Positions 1 to 11,100 of a stretch of 64,000 bases of DNA are shown in pieces. Made by a program: the position numbers and the translations under genes. The notes beneath the pieces were generated by a model, which worked only from the letters and a program-made list of their open reading frames with translations, was not told where the DNA came from and did not search any database. Position 1 is the stretch's first letter, and the number at the start of each line of letters is the position of its first letter. Source of the stretch: Maylandia zebra (lineage: Eukaryota > Chordata > Actinopteri > Cichliformes > Cichlidae); contig NC_135170.1 in the NCBI RefSeq assembly GCF_041146795.1, positions 32,289,533 to 32,353,532 of the forward strand. The letters run 5' to 3'.

Positions 1-1290
1 ATCTAAGAGTACAGATTAAATATAAAAACTTCTAAAAAATTCAAACATAGACTCATAAGCTGTGCTTCTTGTTTTGGCCTTGAAGACCCTGTCCACCCTA
101 TCTGTTCCCTCCTTTTGGTTGTTTGGCCTCTTTATTTATTTTTTGGTAATTATCACTCTCTAAATAAATGTTGAGTTCAGGAAGTTGTCATTTTTAATCC
201 CCAAAAAAATACTTTTGATATGATTTATTTGAATGAATATTTCATAAATTGATTGTATATGTGTCGTGACCCTGAAGAAGGTTCCTGATCCCCTTGTTGG
301 GTCTAAAATTACAGTATATGAAGTAAAATAGTCAAATCCTATAGACACATTAATGCTCTGCTGTCTTTGTTCTTTCTCGCATCTTTCACTTTTGCTATAT
401 TTAATTAAATATATTCAATAACAGATTTAGATTGTGTACCTTTTGCATAAAAATGCGACTATGTTATTTATTTCTTCTCATTAAGTAGATTTAAATGGTT
501 GCTGTGATCGTTTTCATGAAATATTTCTTTTTGTCACTTCTGTCAGTCTGGGATAAACACTCTTCATAGCATACATACTTAGAGCCAAATACTGTAAATG
601 TGGACAAAACACTGAGAGGCCAGCACCTGCCTTGTCAATCAGAGAAAAGCTAAGAAAACTACAAGGGGAAGTCTTCACAGTCCTGGAAAAGCATCCCAGC
701 AGGCCTCCGCAGATTACGGTCTCACATTCAATGAATCCCCAGCGACCAATTGTGCTATACATTTCACCACAGCCCCATCATGTTAACATGCAATGAAGTA
801 ACATGATCAGACACTTAACAGCCAGGTCGGGACTGGAATATTACATAGTGATTGCTGAGTGTATAATGTAGCACCCCTAAACACACATAGACCAAAGGTC
901 ATGGTACAATACTGGTTAGACGGCTCACTGGCAGCAGTAAGCAGCAGGTGCTGAAATTTGCTTTCATGGCTTACAGTGTGTATGTAGTATTACAGGAACC
1001 ATCACTAAGCTTGCGCCTCATTAAAATTCCTCTTGTAATAACAGTGAGACGGAGTTATTTCCTCTTTGACTGTAATTATCAGGATGTGCCAATAAATTCA
1101 ATACTAAGATGTTGCTTACAATTATATGTAAAAAAAAAAAAAAAAAAAAAGTTCCTTTTACCAAACATTATTTCCCCAAAATTGTATATTTAAAAAAAAC
1201 AACAACCTTTTAGATTGTTAACGTTGTTTTCCACATAAAGTGAAATATTTCATGCTTTTGTCATTTTAATTTGAAGAATTATAATAAAAT
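1..1290. other. AT-rich intergenic DNA, no gene recognised
   Basis: Short open frames here show no family signature, no codon-like pattern and no paired splice sites. A poly-A run sits at about 1131-1150 and an AATAAA-like hexamer lies near 160. I see nothing else that can be supported. Confidence 0.5.
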
Positions 1291-1324
1291 CAGATCTCTT
1301 GAGTCGGTGAGATCAGGTCCAGCT

Positions 1325-1900
1325 TCTAAAACTCCGTCACCATGTGGTCGGGGCTCCGTCACCATGGATTGTTGCATTGCTTTGAATTTTTTCCGTCCAC
1401 TGAATGTGTGTTATCGTTGGTAATCAGGCCCATAGACAGAAGTCCAGGTTGCTTTGATAGCAACCCTCAGCTCATGTGTATTTTTGGGCCGGGTGTTCCT
1501 CATCTTTCTGTTGACAGTAGCCCATAGATTCCATGTCAGGTCAGGCATGTGTGCTGGCCAGTCAAGCTACAGTAATAACATGGACAGCAAGCCATCTGGT
1601 AGTAGCTGTGGCACTGTGTGCTAAGTCTTGCTAGAAAAAGAAATTGGCATCTCCATGAAGCTTGTCAGCACATGGAAAGCTGAAGGGCTCTAAAACTGGT
1701 TGCATTGATTTTGGACTTGATAAAACCACCAACCAACACCACCAACACCAGCTGATGATATGGTTGCAGATGTTGCAGAGCCTTCACAGATGGTGGAAAC
1801 TTCACCCTGGACTTCAGACATCATGGATTCAAGGCCTCCCTACTTTCAATCTGTTTCTTTGGACCGATGATTAAGGTCCAGTTCTTTTTCTCCTTCCCCC
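1325..1900 (-). mobile_element. Decayed Tc1-like transposase fragment
   Basis: Read on the minus strand, pieces of the C-terminal half of a Tc1/mariner transposase are visible. Around 1500-1575 the reverse complement gives fragments like HGVTV, DWPANSPDL and WATVNRKMRN, in broken frames. Around 1330-1365 it gives the usual C-terminal GAPT-like end. The stretch at 1630-1870 matches the preceding part of the same protein, including the SSAGVG-like and IKSK-like segments. Frames are disrupted many times, so this is a DNA-transposon fossil. Confidence 0.7.
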
Positions 1901-2605
1901 AGGTAAGATGCTTCTGGATCAGGAGTGGGTTGATATTAGGACAGAACCTTTAAAAGGATGCCTGTGTATGGTGTTTACAACAGTATTAACATATAACTCC
2001 ACAACACTGTAAAAATTTATCTTATCTTCAAACACAAAACAGTACACTCACTATACTAACTATAAATGTATGCTAATGTTATATTTAATTATTTAATATA
2101 ACTGACAGTAAATGTGAGTAAAATCTGGACAAACAGACTAATTAGAAATTAGAAATTGCTATTTGCAAGCTTGAAGTGCAGCAGCATTTTTGATAAGCTT
2201 TGCTCCAAGTTCTTTGCCACGTGCGCTCAAAGCAACTGCAAATAGATGAGATTTTTGGGTTGACGACAGCTCCCCGGTGGGTAGACATCTCCCACTCGCT
2301 GTACAGAAAATAACCCCCTATAGCTTGAGTTAGTCAGTTTAAGCTGCAGTTTAAAAAGTCAGTCAAAGTTCATCGTGTTGCTGAGGTGACAGGACGAGTC
2401 CTTATTTGCAAAGGGTCCACACAGTGTATGGAGCTACACATGTGACTTGGCACAGATTTTTACACCAGATGCTTCCCGATGCAGCCCTTACAGGGATTTG
2501 TGTCTCCTCCTGGTCTTTCATGTATAAAGCAGATATGCTAATGACTCCTCTATGATGCCACTACAAGGCTAAGCACTGATATGCCGTGTGGATGTGAGCA
2601 TATGC

Positions 2606-2960
2606 CAATTAGCCAAAACATTAAAACCGCTGACAGGCTGCATGAATAGCACTGAGTTTCATGTTGAAATGCAATGTTCTGGCAGAAAATTTGCACGTTT
2701 CCAAATTCATCTTGATGTCATTTTGACATGTTGACCTCACCACCGCCCTCCTACCATGGCAATGACACTCCCCAAAGGCAGTGGCTTCTACCAGAAAACA
2801 AACACAACAAAGTAGCAAAGATTTTGAGTTCCTGACCTGCCAAATCCAATAGATTGACAGAAGCCACATGAGGCAATCCACAGAACATAAAGTATCTGCT
2901 GCCAACGTCCCTGTTTGTCTACATCCATGACACAAAGAGGTTTGGGCACATTGCTATATT
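2606..2960 (+). mobile_element. Decayed Tc1-like element with one terminal end
   Basis: The left part (TTAGCCAAAACATTAAAACC, near 2611) looks like the terminal repeat end of a common fish Tc1-like family. After a large internal deletion come plus-strand remnants of the transposase: a GDGSGLF-like stretch near 2770, the PPNSPDP-like region near 2840 and the DLKDLLLTS-like region near 2900. No intact frame remains. Confidence 0.6.
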
Positions 2961-3027
2961 TTTTCCCCCATTCTTTAAACTAGATACTTAAATTTCTCAG
3001 TGCTAAATGCTATGTAAGCTCTGGGGT

Positions 3028-6000
3028 TTACCTCGTGCATGTGCTCAGTCCATGTGTACGCAGATAAGTTTGCATACTTGGGATGTATTGCTCATCTCCA
3101 TCAAGCGATCCCAAGAAAGGATCAGGAGTTTCAAGTAACAGGACCATCCCTTTGGATGGCCGGTACATCCAACCCAAACTCGTGCACCTCCCCTCTCTAC
3201 TGATTTGGAAGTTAATAAGAGTGACACTCCGGAGATGCACAGGCACTTTCACAGGACGTCGCCGATTGATGCCAAACTGCGCCGTGAGAAACACGAGAAT
3301 CATGCCCGTACCCAGGAAAGCAGGTAAGAAATCAATCTCACCTGAGTCTTTATGAGCATCGTGTCTTCAATATGTCTTTCATGACATTTGAACTGTTGTA
3401 GTCAATATTCTAAAGCTCGAGTACATTATACTGTGATGCATTTAATGACAAATACGGCAGTTCAAATGTTTGACTTTCAAATGTAATGTGACCCAAATGT
3501 TTTTGTTTGATTGTTTTTTTGTATGTTTTAAATTAAGGTGGCTCAGGAGGTAGAGCAGATCATCTGCTAATTGTAAAGTTGGCGGTCTGATCTTTGGCTG
3601 CAGCAGTCTGCATGCCAAATTATCCTTGATACTGAAGCCTGGGCTGCTCAGTGTGATTGTTATATAGAATGCACTTGGGCAAAGAAAAAAGTGCTTTTGT
3701 GAATGAGTAAAAATGCATTATCTAAGAGGCAGTTCATTTACCATTCCTTATGGACTTTAAAAATCTTAATTACAGTTTGTCACAGTGTGTTATTACTGAT
3801 TTATTATGTGTTTTATATGTTGTTTATTTGACGTTGTTAAGTTACCTCACGCTGACCATCCCTGGACATTAGCTGGGAGCCAGATATCCTTCCTCACCTT
3901 GGATTGTGCCAGTTTGGTCCATTAATCATGTCAACAAAGAGCCTCTCGCCGGGTGGTGATCGTTTCGTCAATGTCACAGCCTCGCCTGCAGTTTCAGTGC
4001 TCATATTTCTGTCTGTCTTTCTTGTTTCTGTCCCTAAGCAACGTGATACACCTGTCCAAACACGCCCACGTTGCTTCATTCTCTGTCTCCAGCTAGAGGA
4101 AGATATTTCATATAGATTCTCCATATCCTACCTGCTTCTTATGGATTTTTTCAGTCTTTCCAATTCCATAATAGCTTGCATAACCCAAGTCACCCGCTCT
4201 CCCTCCGTCTCCATCCTCAATTGTTGCTAATCCCTCCTCTGCTGCCACAGTAATGAAGTGTGAAATGCTGCACAGTAATTCAGGGACCAAAATGCAAACG
4301 CTCATCTTGGTCTTATTTATGGCTGTTTGATTTTGCCTTTATGTAACATATAGCACCCGCGGCTTCTGCAGTTTGTCGTCTCCTGGAGGAATTAGTGCCA
4401 TTAAAAGTTTAATTTGTCACCATAATGTACATGAATGCAAGCGTAATGTGGCAAATCTAACTAATGTGATTAGCTAATCTTTGATGCATAAAAATACTCT
4501 AAAAATAATTAAATAATTCAAAATGGAAATTTGTTATGGGAGCCTACATACTTGTATTAGCCCTTCAAAAAGGCCTTTTCCTTCTGAGTGTACTTTATGT
4601 CCTTCCAATCTCCATCTCACATGTGCGCTCGTCACCCATAGGGCTTCTAGCCAGGAAGTTTTGACACTTGACAGGAACTAGAGGGATGATCCTGGATCTC
4701 CCTCCACCTCATCTCACTATCTTCTCATCTTGCTGTCTCAGTGGGATGCTCTGAACCTGATCTGTGCAGATAGCTCTGTCCCACTGAGAGAGGAATCTGG
4801 GGAGGGGGTGAAAAAAGAGGTTTACCTCGTGACACTCCAAAACAAACACTTCTTGTGAAACACTGTGAGAGTCGCCGTTGACCTTTCCAGCTGGACTGAG
4901 CTGAGCTCGAGCGCTCTTGGGGAGGGCACCAGAGTTTCACTTAAAATCATTTCAGGGACTAACCCTAACCCACATCCATCCATTACAACCTGCAGCTTAA
5001 TCATTAGCCGTCCCTTTTATGGCCTCACTGCCCTTAAATATTTTTATGCCACACACCTCACTCTGTTCCCTCCATGTCTCTATTGCTGTTGTGTCAAGTC
5101 ATCAATCTTCTGGGGAATATGTTTATCCCAGCGGGGCTTTCTTGTTCATACTGCTGAGTGTAGACAGGAATCCAGAGATGTTTAACCTTCACGGTGCAGC
5201 CAGAGATCTGGAATATTTCCAGTAACCCAACTTACTTACTGCTGGCTTGATATCTTGATATCCAAGATTATCGGAGATGTTCAATTTATTCCCTTCGGAC
5301 AGTTGCCAGGGACATCATATTTGGAGATGAATTTAATGACTGTTGGTCCCTTTTTAATCTGTCCAATAGCAATTCCAGTAAAAATCAGAATGAAGGCTTT
5401 TCTTGTATTGTGTCCCCATCCCACCTGCTGTGTTCCTTTCTGAAAGAGCTCAAAGGACGAGAGAGAGAAAGACCGATGAAGTGATCTGTCACCAGCGACT
5501 TTCTGCTCCCAGTTTCCAATGATGACTTCATGATCTTCACTATATCCTGCTTTGTCCTGCCAAATCTCTGTCTGCCCCATCCATCAATGGTGCAGCATTA
5601 TGCGAACGCATCAGTCTATTAAAACGTTTGAGCTTGTGCATTGTAAACTGGCAGGCTTGCTGTTGAAGTCAATCATGACATGTGGACAATATCCAAACTC
5701 AAACCTCGTCTGTAACTGAATCCTACTCAGTACGGTTTAATTAATATGTCTGCATGCCCAGCCAATTATCAAATTCTCTGGCCTTAGTGATGTTGATCAG
5801 GTAATTGTTCTTGGCGTAATGAGCTCCTGCAAAACAATACCTCAGCCTATATTTAGGTTTTAATTAAAGCACCCAGTGAACATTACTTTACCTATTGAGG
5901 AAAAGCCAACACATTTAAAGTTGGCCCACTCCTCTTCTGGAAACCCTACCCTACCCTACCCTACCTCGGTGCATTAGCCACAGTAAAGAGAATTGCAAGC

Positions 6001-6235
6001 CAACACATTTCAGAGAAAGCAATGCCACCCCTTCAATTATATCTGATGTTTGCAGATGTTATGCCAGGCCATCATTTGTCCTTCTGGTTGTCACGCTGCT
6101 GGCATCCTCCCCAGTGGAGGGTCACACAGGTCGTAGAAGTAAAGTTTCCCCAGGCTGAGATACGTGCCGGATTCTCCTCTTCAGACATAGGGAAACCTCT
6201 ATGGGCACAGAAGTCACCTTTCTAAAGACGCGGGA
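3028..6235 (-). other. Unassigned region with exon-like minus-strand frames
   Basis: Several minus-strand stretches are open and end at GT donors. One, about 3340 down to 3031, reads IDFLPAFLGTGMILVFL and continues to STCTR before GTAAAC. One at about 3989-3902 includes RLFVDMINGPNWHNP before GTGAGG. One at about 4990-4825 ends SVTR before GTAAAC. One at about 6232-6075 follows a CTTTAG acceptor and includes CVTLHWGGC. I do not recognise any family, phases do not chain cleanly, and the opposite strand is open in places. They may be exons of an unrecognised or decayed gene, or chance. The rest of the interval shows nothing. Confidence 0.2.
3533..3710 (+). repeat. tRNA-derived SINE relic
   Basis: GTGGCTCAGGAGGTAGAGCA resembles a tRNA A-box region and GGTCTGATC is a decayed B box about 45 nt later. 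A tail typical of fish SINEs (CACTTGGGCAA, then AAAGTGC) follows. It is the same family as the copy on the minus strand at 33.6-33.8 kb. Confidence 0.65.
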
Positions 6236-6239
6236 TCCA

Positions 6240-8133
6240 GTGCATTTGCATTCCTGTTAATAATCAAAACTACACACAGGATAACCATTATAATCAAAAA
6301 CAGCTTTAAAGAGTTTGTAGTTCATCCCATTAAATAATCTATACAACAAAAGAGGGAAAAAAAGAAAAACATAAGGACAATGATTAAAAAAAATAATAAA
6401 TATAAAAATCCACTAAACCTGGAGATATATAAACTCAAAGTGAACAAGTATCAAGCTGAAGCATGAATTTATTCGATTTATCCTGTCAAGTTTATGTCCT
6501 TCCTCTGTTTAGGCTTCCAAAATGAGCTAATACTATTAAAGAAGAAATTACCACTACAAATTCATGTTCAAAACATCTTTGTATTGTGTTTAAGAGATAG
6601 TAACTGACTGAAGGTTAACTCAGCCAAGCTATACTTTCATATGGTACCACAAGATGATGCAGCAAGTCAGTATCACCTTTATTTAAACAGGCAAAAGAAC
6701 AAATGGTGGTGTGGGAAAACGCTGCCCCCTGTTGGTAAAACCTTTAGTTAAAATTGGCAGACGGAAACTACAAACAGTACCTTTAACAAATAAAGTTTAC
6801 AGGTATATGAGGATTTTTATAAAACAGGATGCACTGTCGCTGCGTAAAACACCCAACAAATATTTAAAGGAGTTAAAATCAACTAATCAAATTACGTCAT
6901 AATACTGAAGTTAAAAATACTCCTGCACTGGATGCTTTTATTTTTAATTCAAGACTTTTTATGAAGCCTGCAACTGGGACTGAATAAGTATACAACAAAG
7001 TAAAAGTAATGTAATTCTGGCCATTCAACAGATATTATACAGCTTTAATAAAAGCACAACTTTCAAATTAAGTTTTTATGTACTGACCCATACAAAGCCT
7101 CCACTCTGCAGGAAGTAGTAGATCACTAAAAGCAACGACTTATACAATTATAATTGAACAATCAACCCTTAATCTACATGTCCTCACCAAATGGCCAAGC
7201 CTTAAATCTTTACTATCTTTTTTAGTGGAGATGAATGACAATCAGGGATTCGGTCATAATACTGCCATAAAACTATATTTCAGTCTGTTACAGCCTCTTA
7301 TGGTATAAAAATGAGGGGAGGGAGAGCAGAGTTTAAGTAGGGTGAGGTTTAGTTTAATTAAATTGTCTTGATTTTTTCTTAAAAAGTGAAAGAAAGCATG
7401 TTTTATGACTTCTCATTAAATGAACACAGTTATACCCTCCATATAGGACGTCAGAAAAACGAGCCTGTTCTGTCTTATTTTGTTAGACAAATCAGATAAA
7501 TACCGGGATGTAACAGTCTGTTAAATGAGCGTGAAGCATAAAATAATCGAATTGTTTTCTGTGTGAAATCTGAGAGATGGTAACTTGACATACGCAGAGG
7601 CATGATTGATGACCGGACGGGTGAGGGATCACAGTTTTCTCCGAATGTCAGAAGACGCAGTGACTCACAAACTGGAGGAAGAACAAACGGAGAGCCTGTG
7701 ACACGATAAACACGCCCACAGCGGTGGGAAGAAAAAGCATCCCACAGAAAGTCAATTCTTAGAATCAGCTTCCTGTCATCAGTGGCCATGAACGGTGTTC
7801 CCAGCAAATGTATGCGGAGTCCCATACGTTGAAACCAGAACCTCGAAAAGCATGAGGGAACTCCATGAATCAGTGCTGAGCCGACATTTCACACATACCC
7901 CTATGTGATCTACAATGTGTTGAGAGCAGCAGGTGATTAACTGCAGCTGCAGTGCTGGCAGACACTATGAAGAAGGTGCAGCCTGTAGAGGAAGATGAAA
8001 AGGTTTAAAGTAACCGCCGCTGCCACCCTGGGCGTCGAGCGTTCAGCTTTTTGTCATATAAGCTCATGTGAGAAATCATGTCTGAGGACAGGCTGTAATT
8101 CCATATACAGTGTCTGTAGTAGACAGCAGTGAA
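6240..8133. other. Intergenic DNA upstream of the SPRY gene
   Basis: AT-rich sequence without recognisable exons or repeats. A short open stretch at 7965-8000 begins with ATG and ends at a GT, but its frame does not join the first supported exon of the downstream gene. It could still be untranslated leader. Confidence 0.4.
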
Positions 8134-11100
8134 ATGATGCTCTCGTTTTCTTTTCCAGGGAGAAAAAACAGTAGTGCTACAGAAGGTAAAAACCAGCATG
8201 GAGTCCCGCTGTTGTGAAGGCTTTGCATGTGGATATTAATGCATTAAATTAAATCAATGTGTCATTATTTATCCACTTATTCCTCCTCTTTTCAGTAACA
8301 CTGCCACCATATGAGCCCAATATCCCCGAACCAACCACCAGGGCCGACTTCATGAAATGTAAGGCTTTTTATTTTAATATGAAGCTCCTGAGTAAAGAAA
8401 AAAAGATGAATAATTAATAATTAAGTAATGTCCCGCCATGCTATTTTTTTTTAATTCAAAAGAATTATGGAGCAAACTTATTAAGATGATCAAAGATTAA
8501 AATAATAATGGTCAAAGTTTGTTCCACATAAAAAGGTTAATGAATAAAAATTTAGAAAGTAATCGTGGTGTAAGACTTAGATACCAGATCACTTAACACC
8601 AAATTCAATTAGTCTATTACACTTCCTAATATGTATTTAAATGGTTATTACATTTCCCAGAACCAGTCACTAACTACATTATTAAATAAATATGTAACAG
8701 CATATTCACAAATGTTATATCCCACAGAAACAGCGCACCACTTAAACGTCAAATGATTCAAAGTTGCCTCGTCACTTGCCAATAGTTGCTTCTAATTTTT
8801 ATTATTATGCCTGTTTTTTTGGCTGCTGTTGTTTGGGGGGGGGGGGGGGGGTTAGACCAGGCTGACTGTTAAAGTAAGGTCAGTAAATATTATTTACCCT
8901 GCTATACTCACTGCTCACACAGTAAGCAGCTGATTCTGAGAAAGACTGTAGGGGAACACTCTGCAGGGGGCTGACTCTCATATAGCCCAACTTTTTTTTT
9001 AAGCTTTTCCAACCCTGAGATTCATTCACTCACATTGCTGAGTTAGATTACATCATCAGGTTACTGATGTTGTCAGCAAACGTGTACTATAACATGATCC
9101 ACATTGGAATAAATTATAAGTATAATACTGTATTTGCGCAGGTGTGTCCTCAAAGTGGGTGTCAGTCATACAGTGGGCCCACAGCATGCCTTAGTTTATC
9201 CTTTTTTATTTTTCTTTTACTCAAATGGGACAATAATTTACAAAATAACTGTGCTGAATGAAATAAGACTTTTAAAAAAATAGCGACTGAGACATTAAAC
9301 TTTTCCCAGACATTTCTACACAAACCTCTTTCTGCAACCTTAGACGATGCCCCCTGCTGTCTGTTAGACAGAATAAAGGTTTATAGCACTGACTTTCTTT
9401 TTCAGACCCAGGAGTTAATCTTTACCAAACAAAGCTAGTAATGAGAAGCAATAATGAACGAAGGAAGGATGTTAAGGGTCATGAGGAGTTAAGAGAACTG
9501 GGAGTTCAGAGAATCTGACGGCACTGGCACTTCATGTTTGTTTGCTTGCTTGTTAAAGCATCGGCCTCAGCTTTAGCTGTTCTTCCTGAGGTCCGACCTA
9601 CACACACACACACAAACAAGCTGGTTCTACTGGTTCACCTCCACCTGTAACTTACAATGTCATTGATCATCTAATGCACAGCTAATGTGGGTGATTTTAC
9701 TCTGCAGGGTTGAAACTACAATGTCCCAAAAATGGATCCCAAAAACTGCCTCTTGAGTTGTTACCATGTTGTTTCATGCAGGCTGTATAAATGAGAACCA
9801 CCCTCTGAAAAATATCACTTTAACACTAAGGAAATTAAAGAATGCCTGTCACACTGTCCACACACACTTGGGATGATCCAGTGTATCCACCTTCTTTTTT
9901 TTCTTTTTTTTTTTTTAAAGGCATTTTGTGGATAAAGTTAAATTAATTATGCTAAAAGGGTAAGGTGGGGTGGGTGGATAGGTAAGTAGGTAAACCTATG
10001 TTTGCAGTGTTCGTAGTTCACCTGCCAGTTTAACGTAGCCCGTCTTTGAAGGGTCACTTGTCACTAGGGATGGGTATCGTTTAGGTTTTATCCGATACCG
10101 GTGCCAAATCGGTACTTTTGAAACGGTGCCGGTGCTTAAACGGTGCTCAAACCGGTGCTTAAAGAATGGAGAACACAAACTTTGTCCAAAAACCTCTCAT
10201 GTTCAGCTGTTTTTTTTGTAAAAAGATAACAATGTGTGCCTTTTCTGCAGCTATGTGGCATATATGGCATCACTCTTGGCTGGAAGCAGTGCTTAAACAA
10301 TGGAAAAACCACAAACTTAAACCCTCTCATGTTTAACTGTTTCCCACTTTTTCTTTGGTCATTTTAGCCTTTTTGGCAGGGTGAAGGGAGTATCTGCCAT
10401 CAAACAAGAAGACAGCCGCATGTAGCTATGATGATGTTTGCTAGTTCACCTTACATGCATTAATGTAATAACGTGGTTAGCCTACTCAACGTAAATTACA
10501 CACGAATTAAGCTACTCACGCAGAGAAGAACGGCTGCTGCTGCCATCATCATCCTCATCATTTCTGCTACACTGGCAGGGCTAGGGGCCAGGACTCTATT
10601 CTTCGGGTTTTTGGGGGATGTTGCTCCGGGTCCGATAACTGGCAACCCACCCGACGTGCACGGTGTGAGGTCTCGCAGCAAGCTATCAAATACGGCGCAT
10701 TTCTCGGCTTTTAAAAAAACCGCTATGCATCGCCAGCTGTTTAATCGGATTCTTGGTGTTACCTCCTTTGACAGTATCACAGTATCAGCTTAAAGCACTT
10801 GTTGCAGGCTGCTGAGTTTGCATATTTTGCTGTGAAGTACAGCCAGACTTTTGACCGCTTCGCCTTGGACATTTTTAATCTGTAGCTCTGCTCTAACAGA
10901 ACTTACGTACCTGGCCCCGCCTACTATCCTCGGAAACGTAAAATGATTGGCTAGAAGTGTATCACAGCTCAGGAAAAAAAAGCACCGAAATAAAGCACCG
11001 AAATGTGCGCTGCTTTTCGGTCTGGTTACTACCGTTTATGTCAGAACCGGTGCCATCGGTACCCATCCCTACTTGTCACATTAATCAAGTCTTTCCTCAA

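Noticed and set aside
5941-5965. Short CCCTA repeats resembling telomere sequence
   Set aside because: Only four units of a 5-mer, not the vertebrate CCCTAA hexamer; a simple chance repeat.
7475-7825. 116-codon minus-strand frame
   Set aside because: No motif, no splice partners and no similarity I can see; left as chance.
10473-10793. 106-codon open frame
   Set aside because: Lies wholly inside the hAT-type MITE and has an overlapping frame on the other strand; no transposase similarity.
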